Source of the DNA: Paragonimus westermani
Lineage: Eukaryota; Platyhelminthes; Trematoda; Plagiorchiida; Troglotrematidae
DNA length: 64,000 nucleotides
Direction of reading: 5' to 3'
Assembly (NCBI GenBank): GCA_008508345.1
Contig: QNGE01000746.1
Location: 1-64,000 of the forward strand
The notes under the pieces were generated by a model. The model was not told where the DNA came from. It searched no databases and was given only the letters and a program-made list of their open reading frames with translations. Position 1 is the first letter of the stretch. Each line of letters begins with the position of its first letter. Shown piece after piece: positions 36,886 through 48,663 of the stretch. Position numbers and translations under genes: made by a program.

Positions 36886-37829
36886 CGTCTGATATAAGCG
36901 AAACGCATGTTTCGGGGATGCCATCTGTCACCAAAATTGTCCTAGACTGATCAATGGTCTGTTTTTGTTCCGGACGATCTTCTGTCAGAAGTAGATGTGA
37001 TTTAGGATGTAAATTTTTGGTAATTAACGAAGCCACAAGCCCACACCTCTTCCTGCTGGCTGTTTTCAGAGTTGATAACGGAGAATTTACATCTGTTCAA
37101 TGTGGTTAGTGATTATCGGCAGGTTTTTCCAATTCCAAAGAGGAGTCCCAAATTCATATTGACTTCCTCGGGAGCATCAGTTTTATCACTTTCGCGTTGC
37201 TCACTGAATTATCCTGACGTGAGCTGATTAAACCCAGTGTAGGACAGTTAAATGAATGGGCAGGATTACGATTCGATTAAAGCAGCACTGATAACATACC
37301 CTACTGCAATTCTTGTACTCACCGGTCTTGATATTTCTAGACCCAAAATCAGTCTTTTATATGAAGGCTCGTGACGTTCTCTGGAGTGTTTAGTAAGGTA
37401 GTCTCAGAAATTCACAGGGATTCGCTAGGATCATTATATGCCCTATCCCTGGGCGAGGTTATTCACCTCCACTTCGTTCAGTGTTCTCTAGGGACGCCTA
37501 ATCTTCCCTTCGACAATCTTAATCATGGGCGCCATACTTGGCGGATCCGGCGATCGTAATATGAAGCCTTCCTCTAACTGTATACTGACCAGCATGGAGC
37601 AAGTGAAGAATAGTGTTCTTCTCAACGCTTTTGCCGAAGACGTGCACATCATACTGAATAGATGAAACGACCTGGTTGGTTTGTGTAGAATGTGACCCCT
37701 AGTTTCAATGTTCGAGTTGCTCTTTCAGAACCGGGGGCTGTTATTCCTATTCTGTTTCTTTCAGGGAGTCCGTTTGAGACCTGAACAGTTAATCGACATT
37801 GATGGCACGATGCTAGTTGTGTTACTGAG

Positions 37830-37960
37830 GAAGTGTCAGCTTGTATTGTAGTTGAATATATCACCTCCGACGATGAAAAACAATTGTTTAAACGTAAGAT
37901 ATACAATGCATGTGTACGTTTTATTTTGCTGTATGGTTAAAACCATGGTTTGTTCGCGAA
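37830..37960 (+). mobile_element. Possible LINE fragment
   Basis: The plus frame FKRKIYNACVRFILLYG (about 37883-37935) resembles the 'KGRVYNA.VR.VLLYGCETW' segment that precedes the LINE C-terminal region. It is short and interrupted by a stop where CETW is expected. This is the only candidate sense-oriented LINE piece that I see in intron 1. Confidence 0.35.
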
Positions 37961-38719
37961 GAAATTTTAGACGTGTTAGAGGAAGTGTTTCTTAATATTT
38001 TTGTCCCATCCGTTTCTTCCGTTGTGCTCCCCATTTGGGGGTTGCTCATTTCGACGTTATGACAGTCGTCAGTGTCAGCCACTCTTATTGTCGTCTGTGA
38101 ATGAATTCAGGTACTGTTACACCTTCACGCCGACGGAGTTGCTCTTCATATGAGTATGAGTGGGCCATTGCACACCAAATGATTTGAAGCATATATATAT
38201 ATACGTATACTCAGACGAATCGCGGAAGACTGTCTCTGGTGTTGCACGTTTGTTGACATCAACCACCATGCTTTTAGTTAAGCAGTCCTACAAGATACTG
38301 TTTGGTCATCAGTCACCGTTGTTTCTGGACCCCGTCTTCGGGTCCGAGAGGGGGATCACCTGGTATATGTAGTGACAAACGTGTCGCAGTATATTGAGAG
38401 AAAAACAGGAATCGTGAGTTAACTAAGAGGAAAGCCGTAGAGGGGGAAAGAGCACATCGGTGCACAGATTCAGTACACAAATGCCATTGGTCTCTATACT
38501 TCGCCATGTCAGACAGTGTTCTCAACCGAGGTGTTCATTGTCCTCTAAACGTTAGTCAAGAAGCCGAGAACCCTGTAATAAAAGAAGCCCCAGTGTTATT
38601 GTCTTCATATTTCCAACCCAGTTTGTACTGTGGTCCCCAGACCACCTTTACCAGCCTAATCCTTGAAAACAAGTCAATGCCAACCGGTGCACTGACATTT
38701 ATAAGAGCTAACGAAAACT

Positions 38720-41640
38720 GTGAGACTAGGTGATTTTGCTGTGGAGTCGACAGAGTCTGTTCGAATAATGTTTCGGAGACACCCATGATCGAGAACGAAC
38801 TATACGAACGTCCTCCGAGAGAATAGACCAGGTTCCACAGCCGTACAGTCCGTTTTTTTTACAGGAAGACAGGTCGTGTCAATTCCACAGATGACCTGTT
38901 AGCAGTCATCATCAGAGCCTTAGCTATTTGATCTGTGATCTTATCGAACATTCCACCAGCGCTGATACAGTTCCCATTGTACGTGAACTTCTCAGTTATC
39001 TCCAGCGGCTCGTCATCAAAGGCTAGGGCAGGCACGGCAACAGCAACAGCATGTTGTACTTGAAAGTTTCAAAAGCCTTACTGAACTGACGAACAGATGC
39101 TTCTAGTCTGTCTAAGATGTTCTGGTCCCCCTGCGAACCCTCAGTGATTATGGTGTTGTTTTCGACCTCTTGCTATGGCTGGAAGTCGATTTTCTTGGAG
39201 TCTTTTCACACGTTCCCGGTATGTCGGGACGTACTATAGGTTCTCGTTTACTGCACAGTTGACTAGGATAGGGGAGGCTAGACAACCTATCTTGTCACCA
39301 GAATTGAGATGTTGAGGATCGACGATACGATTCCATGAGCCTTAACCGGGATTGGGGTCGGGCAACAAACTGCTTTCAGGATGTTCACGTACTTCTCGGG
39401 TACACTCTCCCTCGATAGGTGCTTCCGGCGTTCACCTCTGCCAACTAAACCAGAGGCCTCCTTGATGTTCTGAAGGACAACAATTGTCCTTCTGTGTGAA
39501 TTGCGGAGTGTGAAGATGTGAGTAATTCAACCACGGCCAAGATGAAGCTCAGTTTGTTCATCACGCGTACGTTTTTCGATCGTTTCGCTTGGTCTGTTCA
39601 ATACAGTGGCTGAAAATAACGTCGACGCAGTAGGATTCAGACTAATACATCAGTGGTTTGCACACGTAGTGCGCAAGCCCTCTGTGAAATGATCTTGATG
39701 TTATCCCGCCAACGATTTCGTTTACTCATAATTTCCAGAGCAGAATCATCGGCTGTTTACCTAAGTCCAGGTGCCCATTCATCGAAAACTGACAAGAGGG
39801 AGTGTTCCTCGTCCGGGTGCCTTGTTACCCTTCAGAAACTTGATCACAAATGGGGCTGTTTTCGAGAACGCATAAGTCTCAGCAGTACAATTATTGCAGG
39901 CAGAGCCTGAAGGTATGGTCTTTGATCCGGATTATCAGATGTACAGCTGTCGGAAATGCTCACCCCATTATTCTAAACATCCTTGCGGGATATGGAGATG
40001 CTCACCATTTGCTTCGCAGATTACCTCGCCGATACCTGGCTCCCTGCTACCCGTTGTTTGAATGGGATGTGAAAGCGTTTGAGAGTTTCCGGTGGCAGCG
40101 ACCTTTTTCATCTCGATTGCGTGTTCCCTCCACTAGGTCTCGCGACCTTCTCAGTTGCTTCGGTAGTTCTAAGCGATCAACGGAGTTATATTTGTTTTCG
40201 GGCGGGATAATCCGGTGAGCGTAGAGAAGTTTGATTGAAATCCAGTGATTGACAACTGTATGAGCAGTTGTACAACATAAAGAAGCAACATACGCACCCA
40301 TTACGTCCTGTTTGTGCCAAATATGAATGGGGTCCTAGTCTGGAGACAAGCATTTTGTGGTGCCTGTGTCTGTGTGTTATCTTGAATACTTCGGTTTTTT
40401 GGATAACATTGGCTTTCCACCAAAGTGCAAGGCGGAATTGGCATGATCGGAGTCCACATTGACACACCAGATTGATCTATAGTCTTGAAAATAGCCACCG
40501 ATAGCTACCGTCTATATGTTGTCAATTTGTGTCAGCGATTGATTCAGCCACGGAGGTTGCCAGGTGGCGCCTAAACACACACTGCGGAAAATTAGTACTT
40601 ACCAGAAACAGACCATTATCAGCAAACACCTGCAAAACGGTCACTGCTGTCTGTCCGACGAGTAACATAATGTGGTGGATTGTCAGGCCGGAGGTGCGAG
40701 TTTTCGAACGCTCGGCCGAATACCTCAACGCGAGGGGGAGGTACGTTCGAAAACCTGCCGCGATCGGATCAAGGACAACGTGCGCGACCGGGTGAGTCAT
40801 CGCTCGACTGGATCGGACCAACGGGCGAGGCAGGGCAGGCGAAATACGACAGACGGCCAGATCGGAGGCGTGGTTTTTCCAACATTTAGAGGAACATCTC
40901 GACACGATGTTGGAATACGGTCAAGGCCAACACTGGGTGGATGGCGGACAGCACGAGCAGCCGGACGAGCCGTCGCGCAACGGAATCGGACAAACAGACG
41001 AGGAATGGCAAGCGGAAACCCCTCCGATAGAAGTCACCGGTCACACACGTAAACCGGGGGGTGCTGCGGGTTGGAATTACGACTCATAAACGAGAGAGCG
41101 CGCGTTGCACGTGACTAGCGATTTGGACAATAAAGATTGTGCTTTGTTGAACGCCTTCTCGCTACAATAAGAGTGTGGGCTACCTAAGTCACGTTCGTCA
41201 GCACTTGGCTTACCTACTTCAGCGTTCAAGTTTTCAGCCAACAACGACAAGTCCGTACATCGCGCGGTTTGCGGAAGGTTAATGTGCTGGTGATAAAAAT
41301 CATCTTTGATTGTGTCTGGGCTGCAGTTCGTGGGGGTCATCCAGCAACAACAAACAGACAGCGTTTGTGGTGGGCACTTCTTGATGCTCTCATCGTACCT
41401 CTTAGTCCGACAACACAAAGGCGGTGGTTGATTAGCATCCACTTAAGCAATTCTTTCTCTGCGTATGCGCTTAAGGTAGTTCCACCGCCGGTTTGGCCGG
41501 TGGCTTGAACCTCAGTCTTTCCAGACAGTCGCACGTTGTGTCTTGTGCCTTTCCGGAGCTCTTGTGTTTTCAACCGTTTAATGGGTTATCGCCATTATGT
41601 TCAAGTTTTTCTAATCATTGGTTCTAGGCCGACTCAAAGG
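38720..41640 (-). mobile_element. Decayed APE-type LINE (endonuclease to RT C-terminus), split by a solo LTR
   Basis: Minus-strand, across several frames. The endonuclease is at 40390-41580: ELLKWMLINHRLC, RCLFVVAG, DLSLLAENLNAEVG, ADERDLGSPHSY, [LTR insertion], VTRRTDSSDRF, FADNGLFLVSTNF, VDSDHA. A poorly preserved linker covers 39660-40390. The RT part is at 38720-39660: THIFTLR, VPEKYVNILKA, SGDKIGCLASPI, EPLEITEKFTYNGNCISAGG (38953-39011), YGCGTWSILSEDVR. The order is that of one element of about 2.4 kb plus the 500-bp LTR insert. It lies antisense in ZC3H10 intron 1. No catalytic YADD is recognisable. Confidence 0.88.
40671..41166 (+). mobile_element. 496-bp solo LTR with ATAA target-site duplication
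   Basis: The block starts TGTGGTGGATTGTCAGGCC, ends TCTCGCTACA (TG...CA), and is flanked by ATAA at 40667-40670 and 41167-41170. It is much richer in GC and CpG than its surroundings and has AATAAA (41129-41134) 33 bases before its right end, as expected in an LTR. Removing the block plus one ATAA rejoins the host LINE endonuclease frame as PHSY|VTRRTDSSDRF, confirming the boundaries. No internal gag-pol sequence is present, so it is a recombined solo LTR. The overlapping 69-127 codon frames inside it are not genes. A 4-bp duplication fits Ty3/gypsy-type elements, but the family is not established. Confidence 0.88.
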
Positions 41641-43839
41641 ATCATAACAACAGGCTTGCAAGGCTTGTCCATGGTTGTTTCTGTCATTTCGCCTGAGCAA
41701 CGCGACAATTCTTCATTTCGGATTTCTGAAAACTTTGGGTGATATATCAGTTGGTCACTACACTCCGAAGCGTGTAATGTTCTGGGATACGTCAGCTTCG
41801 TAAATGTACCGTTATCTTGGTGTTTTTTTTCACGCGCCTTGAGGCTTATGCTCGGCAATTACTAACTCCTCAGGGCAAACGTTATCCGAATCCACAACAT
41901 TCCAAGCCAAATGTGCTCATTCTAACAGCTTAAGTAACAGATGTTGATTAATTCGACTTACAGTAAGCGTTTCTCTTTAACTGTTTATCAGTTATACGCT
42001 AATAATAGTGAACTCAGAAGTCCACTATGGACTATCGTCACTCGTTCACCTGTTTGTTAGAAACTTTCCAGAAACGCCGTCAACGAATTGCACTGACTGA
42101 GGCACATATTTGGAATTCAACTGTCCGGTGGTTTGCTGTCAGGTGTTAACGTGGTTGCTTGTCTATCTAGTCGAGAAAATCAGAACATCAATGGCCTAGG
42201 CAGTGCTAAGCAGTCTCAAGTAATTAGAAAAGCAATATTCTTTTATACAAAACCAACAATGTTTACATTAGTTAATAGTATTGAGCGACAAGCCTGTTAT
42301 GTTTTAGTTGTTCCTTTCGTTATTACGTTCTGTGACCTCGACCTAAGCAGTCCGGTCGTTTAATTCCTACACTAGTTCGCTCAACTTGTTTCGGCTGCCA
42401 CCTCCTATTAAGGACTGTGATGTGGTGGTTGATCGACACCAACCAATTAAAAACGGCGATCAGTTCCACTTGCGAGGGCTCACGAATGAGCTCTGTTTGG
42501 CTGAACTTTCTCTCATCAAGAAGCCGCTCCAGTCCACTCTCATTACAAACGTGTCTTCCGGCTCTTCGACAATAACTTGCAAAGCATCTGCTGGTGTGCA
42601 GTGGATTAGCTCATGGGAGCTGCCTATGGGCTGACGGTCTCAGGTCGTGAGGTTATTCATTAGTGTTGCTTCGCAAACGCAGCTTGGCTAGTCTCCAACA
42701 AGTTATTGTCGTTGAGTACTGCAAGTTATTATCTTCAGTACGTATGCTTTTTTTAGAACACGAGAGTCGTAACTTAAACCGACAAAAAGTCGGCTGTTAG
42801 CTTTTCGTACCTTAAGGTATGAATGAAGCCTACACGATCTGTAATAATGGTACATTGTTCCGTTCACCTGGTACGCCGACATTTAGGATGAACGGCGCAG
42901 TGCTTTTGATGATAGTTTTTAGATCTGTTTAACAGAGCCGTCTTTGCAGACAGGCATTTCCACTGAGCTGATGTAATTTAAATGGGCGCGAGTGAATATA
43001 GATACTGGCCACTTAATTAAATGCTTACATTACGTCAGTTTCTGCTTACTTTCGCTTGTACTTGCTGGCATTATAATCAGTTCAGTCTCCAGTCTCACGT
43101 TGCATCCACGGATCGCTTGAATCAGTGGTAAATGTTTTGTGTGAGATGCCTGTCAATTTTCGTCGTTTGTTTTTGTTTTACAGGGAGAGGCATGTTTTCC
43201 CTGTTGAGAGGTTGAGCTTGCTACCATCTCTGCTAACATTTAGCCAGTTAACTTACCTCAGTGAGGGACGATCTCGTTCGATTGTGACACAGTATTTTTG
43301 AGGAAAGGACCTTACCGGCCGCTTGTGTTGTAAGATGGCAAATGTCAACCACCCATACTTTTTATACATGGCCTTCAAGATTTCTTTTGTTATTTTGTTG
43401 GAATGTATCGGCGTGCTATTCTGAGTTAAAAGTTTATCTGAAAGTTTGTTTCTACTGTTATGTTTGAGTATTTATTGGTAAATAGGTGGTACTTCCCATT
43501 TGCTCACAGTGGGTGATACATTTTCATGTAAGTGCTCAACATGCCTGTGCATATCGAGAGTAGTTGCTAGGCCCGGCGGTTTGAAGGAACATAAATTCAT
43601 GTGCTAAAACGCTTGACGAAGAATCTACGCCGTCTCTTCCAAATTGCCCGATAACAGCTGAGCGTTGTCGTTTGGTTCTTAATCAAGAACTTGGTAACTT
43701 CCTACGGAACCCAACCCTGACTAGTGTTCATCTCTTGATGTCATGTCATACTGCCAACCTTGCTACATTTTCCAGCTTTACCCTAGGCCATACAAACTGC
43801 CCGTAGCGCGACGAGCGATTGATTGATGGTAACAAATTA
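41641..43839. other. ZC3H10 intron 1, middle part, no gene recognised
   Basis: The first part may hold the decayed 5' end of the LINE at 38720-41640. The 82-codon plus frame at 42386-42634 is unassigned. I see nothing else. Confidence 0.3.
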
Positions 43840-44235
43840 TGCTCGATTCGATCTTTTTTAAAAAGGTCGGCGGGTGTATTGGCATACCTGGCCTACATAT
43901 TCCGTCAGCTCGCCGGTGAAGCGCATCGTCTGGGTCTCTCACTATCCACTTGCAAAGCTTTGAACATACCGGTGACTGGTGACCAGGTAGTTCTGTACAT
44001 CGTCTGAAGAAGGAAACATTTCGCTGTCGTACAGGAGGACTACGTTTGCGTAGACTTTGCATGGTACTCTGTAACAAAGTTGTAGCGTGTCGGAGGTTAA
44101 ACAATATCAGCTGGGCTCTGGTTATTAAGCTACAGATCTTATCAGATAATCCGTTATAGCTAGCACATCCGTTCAGGTTGCTAAGCTCGATTACCTCTGA
44201 AGTGTCACCCTCAATGGGGACCACAGGCATAAGCC
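43840..44235 (-). mobile_element. LINE reverse transcriptase fragment
   Basis: Minus-strand frames read SEVIELSNLNGCASYNGLSD, then KICSLITRAQLILFNLRH (about 44100-44215), followed by KVYANVVLLYDSEMFPSSDD and VTSHRYVQSFA (about 43945-44065). This matches the '.GLSDEI..RI.KAR.AF.NLRHLW...KGRVYN..VR.VLLYGCETW...VFDHRCLRSIA' segment. Frameshifts are frequent. It is antisense to the host gene. Confidence 0.75.
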
Positions 44236-45729
44236 CCTGCTAACTTCGATGTTCAGTCTCATTGTTTGCTGATGTAGTCCCGAACGACAAACTGATACCA
44301 CTAGTCTGTGGATGACGTCTTGTGTTACTTGTGTGGGACACTACACGTTAGAGCGTGATCATTGGTGTTCTTTATTCTCGGAAGTTCCCAGGAAGTGTGC
44401 ACACACCTCAGTATTGTCTCCTTTGATAGGGCGCCTTCCCGGATGCTGTTGACAATAAAATTGATCGGACCAAGTGAGTTTCGACAGTATTATCGAATAA
44501 CACTTGCGGTGCTAGAGGGCGAACACCGACTGTCTTGTCCTCCAACTCTACTTGATATTTGATGATGCAGTATCTTGCATCTGTTGAACTATCCTTCAGG
44601 CAAGTCCTTCTTGGTTGTTTGTTTTTCTTAAGTTAGAATTACAATGGTCACAATGGTGAACAAGTTTTATGCAGCTGAAATCAAACTTATCCACAATTGA
44701 TTATCGCATATGGTGCGCCGTCTTTTCGCGAAGAGTCGTGATTATGGCAGAACTCTAATGAGATGGGGCGGCTTTTTCATTATAGAACTTTTTAGCTGGA
44801 ACAGAGCCATCTTTCTTGAAGTGGTCCAAATGTACAGATTGTCCTGACACTTTATGACGTGTTGGAAGCCTGCTGTCCTGCAAGTCCTCAGCGGTAGTTG
44901 GAAATGAAACTCTCACTAATCAGGGAGCGCTTACAGGGCTGTAAGACGGACTTGGCAAAACGACTAACTTGCCTAGCTGCCATTCGAATTTCTCCACCCA
45001 GGGTTCCAGCACGCTGATAGTAAGTTCCAGTTAGTAAAAACAGTGTGGCCTCAAGCAGTTTTCATTGAAGCGCCCACACCCTAAAGATAAACAGCAAGTT
45101 TATAAGTGAGGATAAGATGGCATTGTTAAGGGAGCTTCATAGCAGCTTCTGTTGTCCTTCACGGAAGTTTCAGTCAACATTCACTTTGTTCAGGCGAACC
45201 TGCAAGTAATCGAGCGCTTGGTTTTGGATTCAACATTTACTTAAGCTCTCCCAAATAAGGTTGTAACGAACAGTTGGTTTCGTTGGTCTTCTGAAGCCAA
45301 TACAATTTCAAAGGTCTCCATAAAGTGTGCCATAAGACACGGCAAAATCCATGGCGCGGTTGTGTTAAAAAAGAGATTATGCTTACTTAATTAGACTTAG
45401 ACTAGGCGTTGACTGAATGTTATGTCACACTACCAGGGTCAAGTGTTTTTGTGGTTAGAACGGTTACACTTGGTTTGCGGCCACGGAAGCTCCAAGGACA
45501 ACATAATTTTTTGTTGGGATGCCGGTTGGATTCATGTCAACAAAATGCTCTGGCTGACTGCCTTAGTTTAAGTGTTGGTAATCATGCCAGCAACTGGAAA
45601 AGCGTTGGTGACCTTTCGTAACTTGCATTTATTCGTACCATCGACATTCTAGTGTACAGCGGCAGCATGAACACGAATTTACGAACATTGATTTATCTTA
45701 GACAGATAGTTTGTCTTTCATGTTCAGTC
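44236..45729. other. ZC3H10 intron 1, no gene recognised
   Basis: No motif, long open frame or repeat recognised. Confidence 0.3.
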
Positions 45730-46105
45730 CTAACATCGGTGTTGTAATAAACCTGCTACACAAGACTGCCGCTGTGAAGGTACATCCAAGCGGTCAGTGC
45801 ATGCAACGGTTAAGTTGATATACTGCGATATATTCTTTTTAACGGACATTTTACAAACACCCCCCCTTCCGGCTTCTGGTAGTGCCTCTTGCAGAATTTC
45901 GACATCGTATTCGAAATGATGAATTGCCCCGAGTAACCATTTCCCATCAATAAATTCTGAACCGTCTTCAGTCTTCGCATGTAACCTCAGCATTTTTCTC
46001 GTTTAGTTTTTCACCTTCAAATGTCGGAACATTGGTAAATGATTCAGTGAACCTTGTATGCAACATTGTCTTCATTGGTAAACATTTAAAATCGATTGGG
46101 TTCAC
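45730..46105 (-). other. Unassigned coding-like region, two abutting open frames
   Basis: From an AG at 46107-46106 an open frame reads VNPIDFKCLPMKTM...TFEGEKLNEK down to an A-run at 45994-45997. From ATG 45993, one base shifted, a second frame reads MLRLHAKTEDGSEFIDGKW...FEYDVEILQEALPEA and stops at 45730. Both halves have normal protein composition, and the join falls at a homopolymer, as if one exon had a frameshift or a sequencing error. I do not recognise the protein. It could be an exon of a nested gene, a retrocopy or a transposon piece. Confidence 0.3.
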
Positions 46106-47125
46106 CTATTCCGAAAGCCTAATAATCTTTATTTGACATGCTGTGGAAGGGGTAGGCTTTGTTTAGTGTTGCAGAATTATTGTTTACTGGGAAATTTCCG
46201 TGCGTAATAACATTCCATCATCGTCATCATATTTAGCATTGAATCGTGCCCTAGTCTTGTGGCTCGGATTGCCATTGTTCTTGCCATTGTTCTATATGTA
46301 TAGAAAGAAATCGGAGGGAAGAAGAAAATGGGGAAACAATGGGACTCCATGAAAAGCACAAAAAGGATGATCCAGAAATCTTGCGGGTGCTGATTTTCTG
46401 TTGACCACAAAACCCTGTCATGTCTGGAGACGTTTCCAGTCAGCCATGTGAATGGTCCCAATCTTGCCAACAGAGCAGACGGTACTTACCAACCTTGCTC
46501 AGCAAAGCGGTCAAGGTTTTGGCATCCTATGAATAAGTCATCGGCTGGCCACCCAGTTATGTCTTCCAGCTGTCAATGGTTTTATTTGATAATAAGATCT
46601 ACGGCGAAGGAAACGGTGGTCGAATACCGAGGGTCAATATGAACGCGCCACTCGGATGAACCAGATCTCCGGTCCATAGAACAAACGTGGGCGCACACAG
46701 GCATTGTAACTCCTGTTATTGTTCGACGGATGGATGTCTATACGATGTAGTGCTGCTCGAAGTCGTTCCTAAAGATTTTTTCCCACATTGTTCACAATGG
46801 ACATCTATATAGCTTCGCTTAATCTCTCACCAACCAGTGCGGTGCTCTGACTGTGTATAATCTGTGGAGCTTTACTGCGTCGCTTTGTTGTTCCCATTTT
46901 TACCTACATCTCTATCGTTTGAAATCTTAAGGCTGACATCAGTTTCCATGAAATTCTGTTACAGCATTGAGGTCCTATTTTCGTTAACCTGTTCACTCAA
47001 ACAATTGCTTTTTTCATGGTTATGGCTGCATATTTCCTGTAACTCGTTGAGCTTCAACTGTTATCTACATTTAGAGTGATGATCATTTCTTTTTAACTCA
47101 TGCTGTTTTATTTTTCATCTTTCAG
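46106..47125. other. ZC3H10 intron 1, right end with acceptor
   Basis: The last ~20 bases form a pyrimidine-rich tract ending TTTCAG at 47125, directly before exon 2. No gene recognised in the remainder. Confidence 0.4.
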
Positions 47126-47315
47126 ACGTTCGGAACGAATTTTTTGTCACGACTTTCAGAACTCTGTGTGCCGCCGGCCTGCATGTAAATTTTTACACTA
47201 TAGCCGCGAGGATGAAGAAATCTTCCGTCTTACTGGACACTTGCCGGATGAGGTCGATTCGAAGGGTGATGGGTCTCAAGCTACAGCGATAGAAGAAAGT
47301 CCTCCCATATGCAAG
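47126..47315 (+). CDS. ZC3H10: ZC3H10-like exon 2: CCCH finger 2
   Basis: The acceptor TTTCAG|A completes Arg50. Finger 2 is FCHDFQNSVCRRPACKFLH (56-74), followed by the acidic linker SREDEEIFRLTGHLP that characterises ZC3H10 proteins. The exon ends PPICK|GTAATT in phase 0 and carries the first cysteine (C112) of finger 3, so intron 2 splits that finger after its first ligand. Confidence 0.92.
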
Positions 47316-47740
47316 GTAATTTCCTCATTATTTTCGTGTTACCTGTGTGTATTCCCTCGGATGAGTGCTCATGTCTTGTGTACCATAATGATAATCAAAG
47401 CGTTGTGTTATCAGGGTTGTTTGGCGGTACCTAGAAGTTGCCGCGCTAGATTCTTTGCTAGAGTTTCCGTACACATGTTTTACACCACAAAGTGCTTTTT
47501 TCTCATGTTATACACTGGGTCACACATGAGCTGGTTATTCTGTCAACATGGCTACGTACCAGTAATCGTTGCGCTGTGTATACTTTTGTGTTATTGCTTA
47601 CCTGTGTCGCTTAACTGGTGTTCAGTTTATAAAACCAGAGAAAGTAAATGTAACCAGAGGAACTGCGGGAAAGTTACTGTATGTACATTGTAATCCAAGA
47701 AGATTGCAACACCCAGTCATAATTTCAGTAGTATCTTGCT

Positions 47741-47802
47741 TGCGGTAACTGATTGGTAACGCGCCAAACCTACTAATCACATGGGTTTGGGCTCAAGTCC
47801 TG
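47741..47802 (+). repeat. tRNA-like SINE head (A and B boxes)
   Basis: TAACTGATTGGTAACGCG (from about 47746) resembles an A box, and GGGCTCAAGTCC (47789-47800) a B box, with tRNA-like spacing. No complete cloverleaf or acceptor stem can be drawn, so this is probably a tRNA-derived SINE or relic, not a tRNA gene. Confidence 0.4.
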
Positions 47803-48663
47803 GTTAGTTCGTCCGATTCGGTCTAGACTTGAGCGGCCTTACGATATACGGCGCACATTTGTATGTTGCACAACTGGTGTCTTGTGTTGTTACGTCCGTA
47901 ACTTCCGAAGTTGCCATTTGGAACTCAGATTCTGAGACTTCGTTGTGGACATCCACTGTTTGAATCTGAGTGGCGGGTGCAAGCCTTGATGACTTGAAAC
48001 TATCCAGCACTGCTATGATCTACTGCTCGTGGTGGCAAACGCATGCACGGCATTTAACCCCCCACATCATGCTAAGGTTCTGCATGTCTCAACTCCATAG
48101 ACATACTCAGGTTGGGCGGCATCCGTTTCGGGTTAGCCTTTCAGTGACAGAAGCAACTGCACGCTCGCACATAGGCATCACCACAAGCGGATTGCGCCGC
48201 ACCATCTGTAGTTTCACTCACACATCACGTATCCAGTGTAAACCCGAAGGAATAGACCAGGAGGCGTGCGAATGAGACCTTCGTGTTCAGCTGGCCAATG
48301 CTGGTTAACGAATTGATTTGTCAGCACGAAGCTGAAACTCTTATCTTTCGCAAAATAAACACAGGGACTTCATTGGTAAGATCTAAAATGGGGAATACAT
48401 TAGAAATGTAACACAGGATTTGGTTCAGTTTGGGAGTATATGTTAGTGCACTCTGAAGAGAATGAGGAGTAAACGAAATTCAGGGCTGGGTTGAAAATCA
48501 GGAAGGACAATCACCATACAGTACACGAACAGAGCTAGAAAAAAGACAAGTAGAAGGCCACAGACATCCAAGTTTCTGAACAGAGGAGTGGGTGAGTTGC
48601 CAAACAACAGAGGTTGTTGGTCGGTAAGAACGAAAAAGTGGATGTAACTGATATAACCTACTT
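47803..48663. other. ZC3H10 intron 2, left part, no gene recognised
   Basis: Likely includes the body of the preceding SINE-like repeat. Nothing else seen. Confidence 0.3.

Noticed and set aside
40529..41089. Overlapping GC-rich open frames of 60-127 codons on both strands
   Set aside because: They lie in or cross the solo LTR at 40671-41166, whose high CpG content produces chance open frames. No protein motif is visible in the LTR itself.
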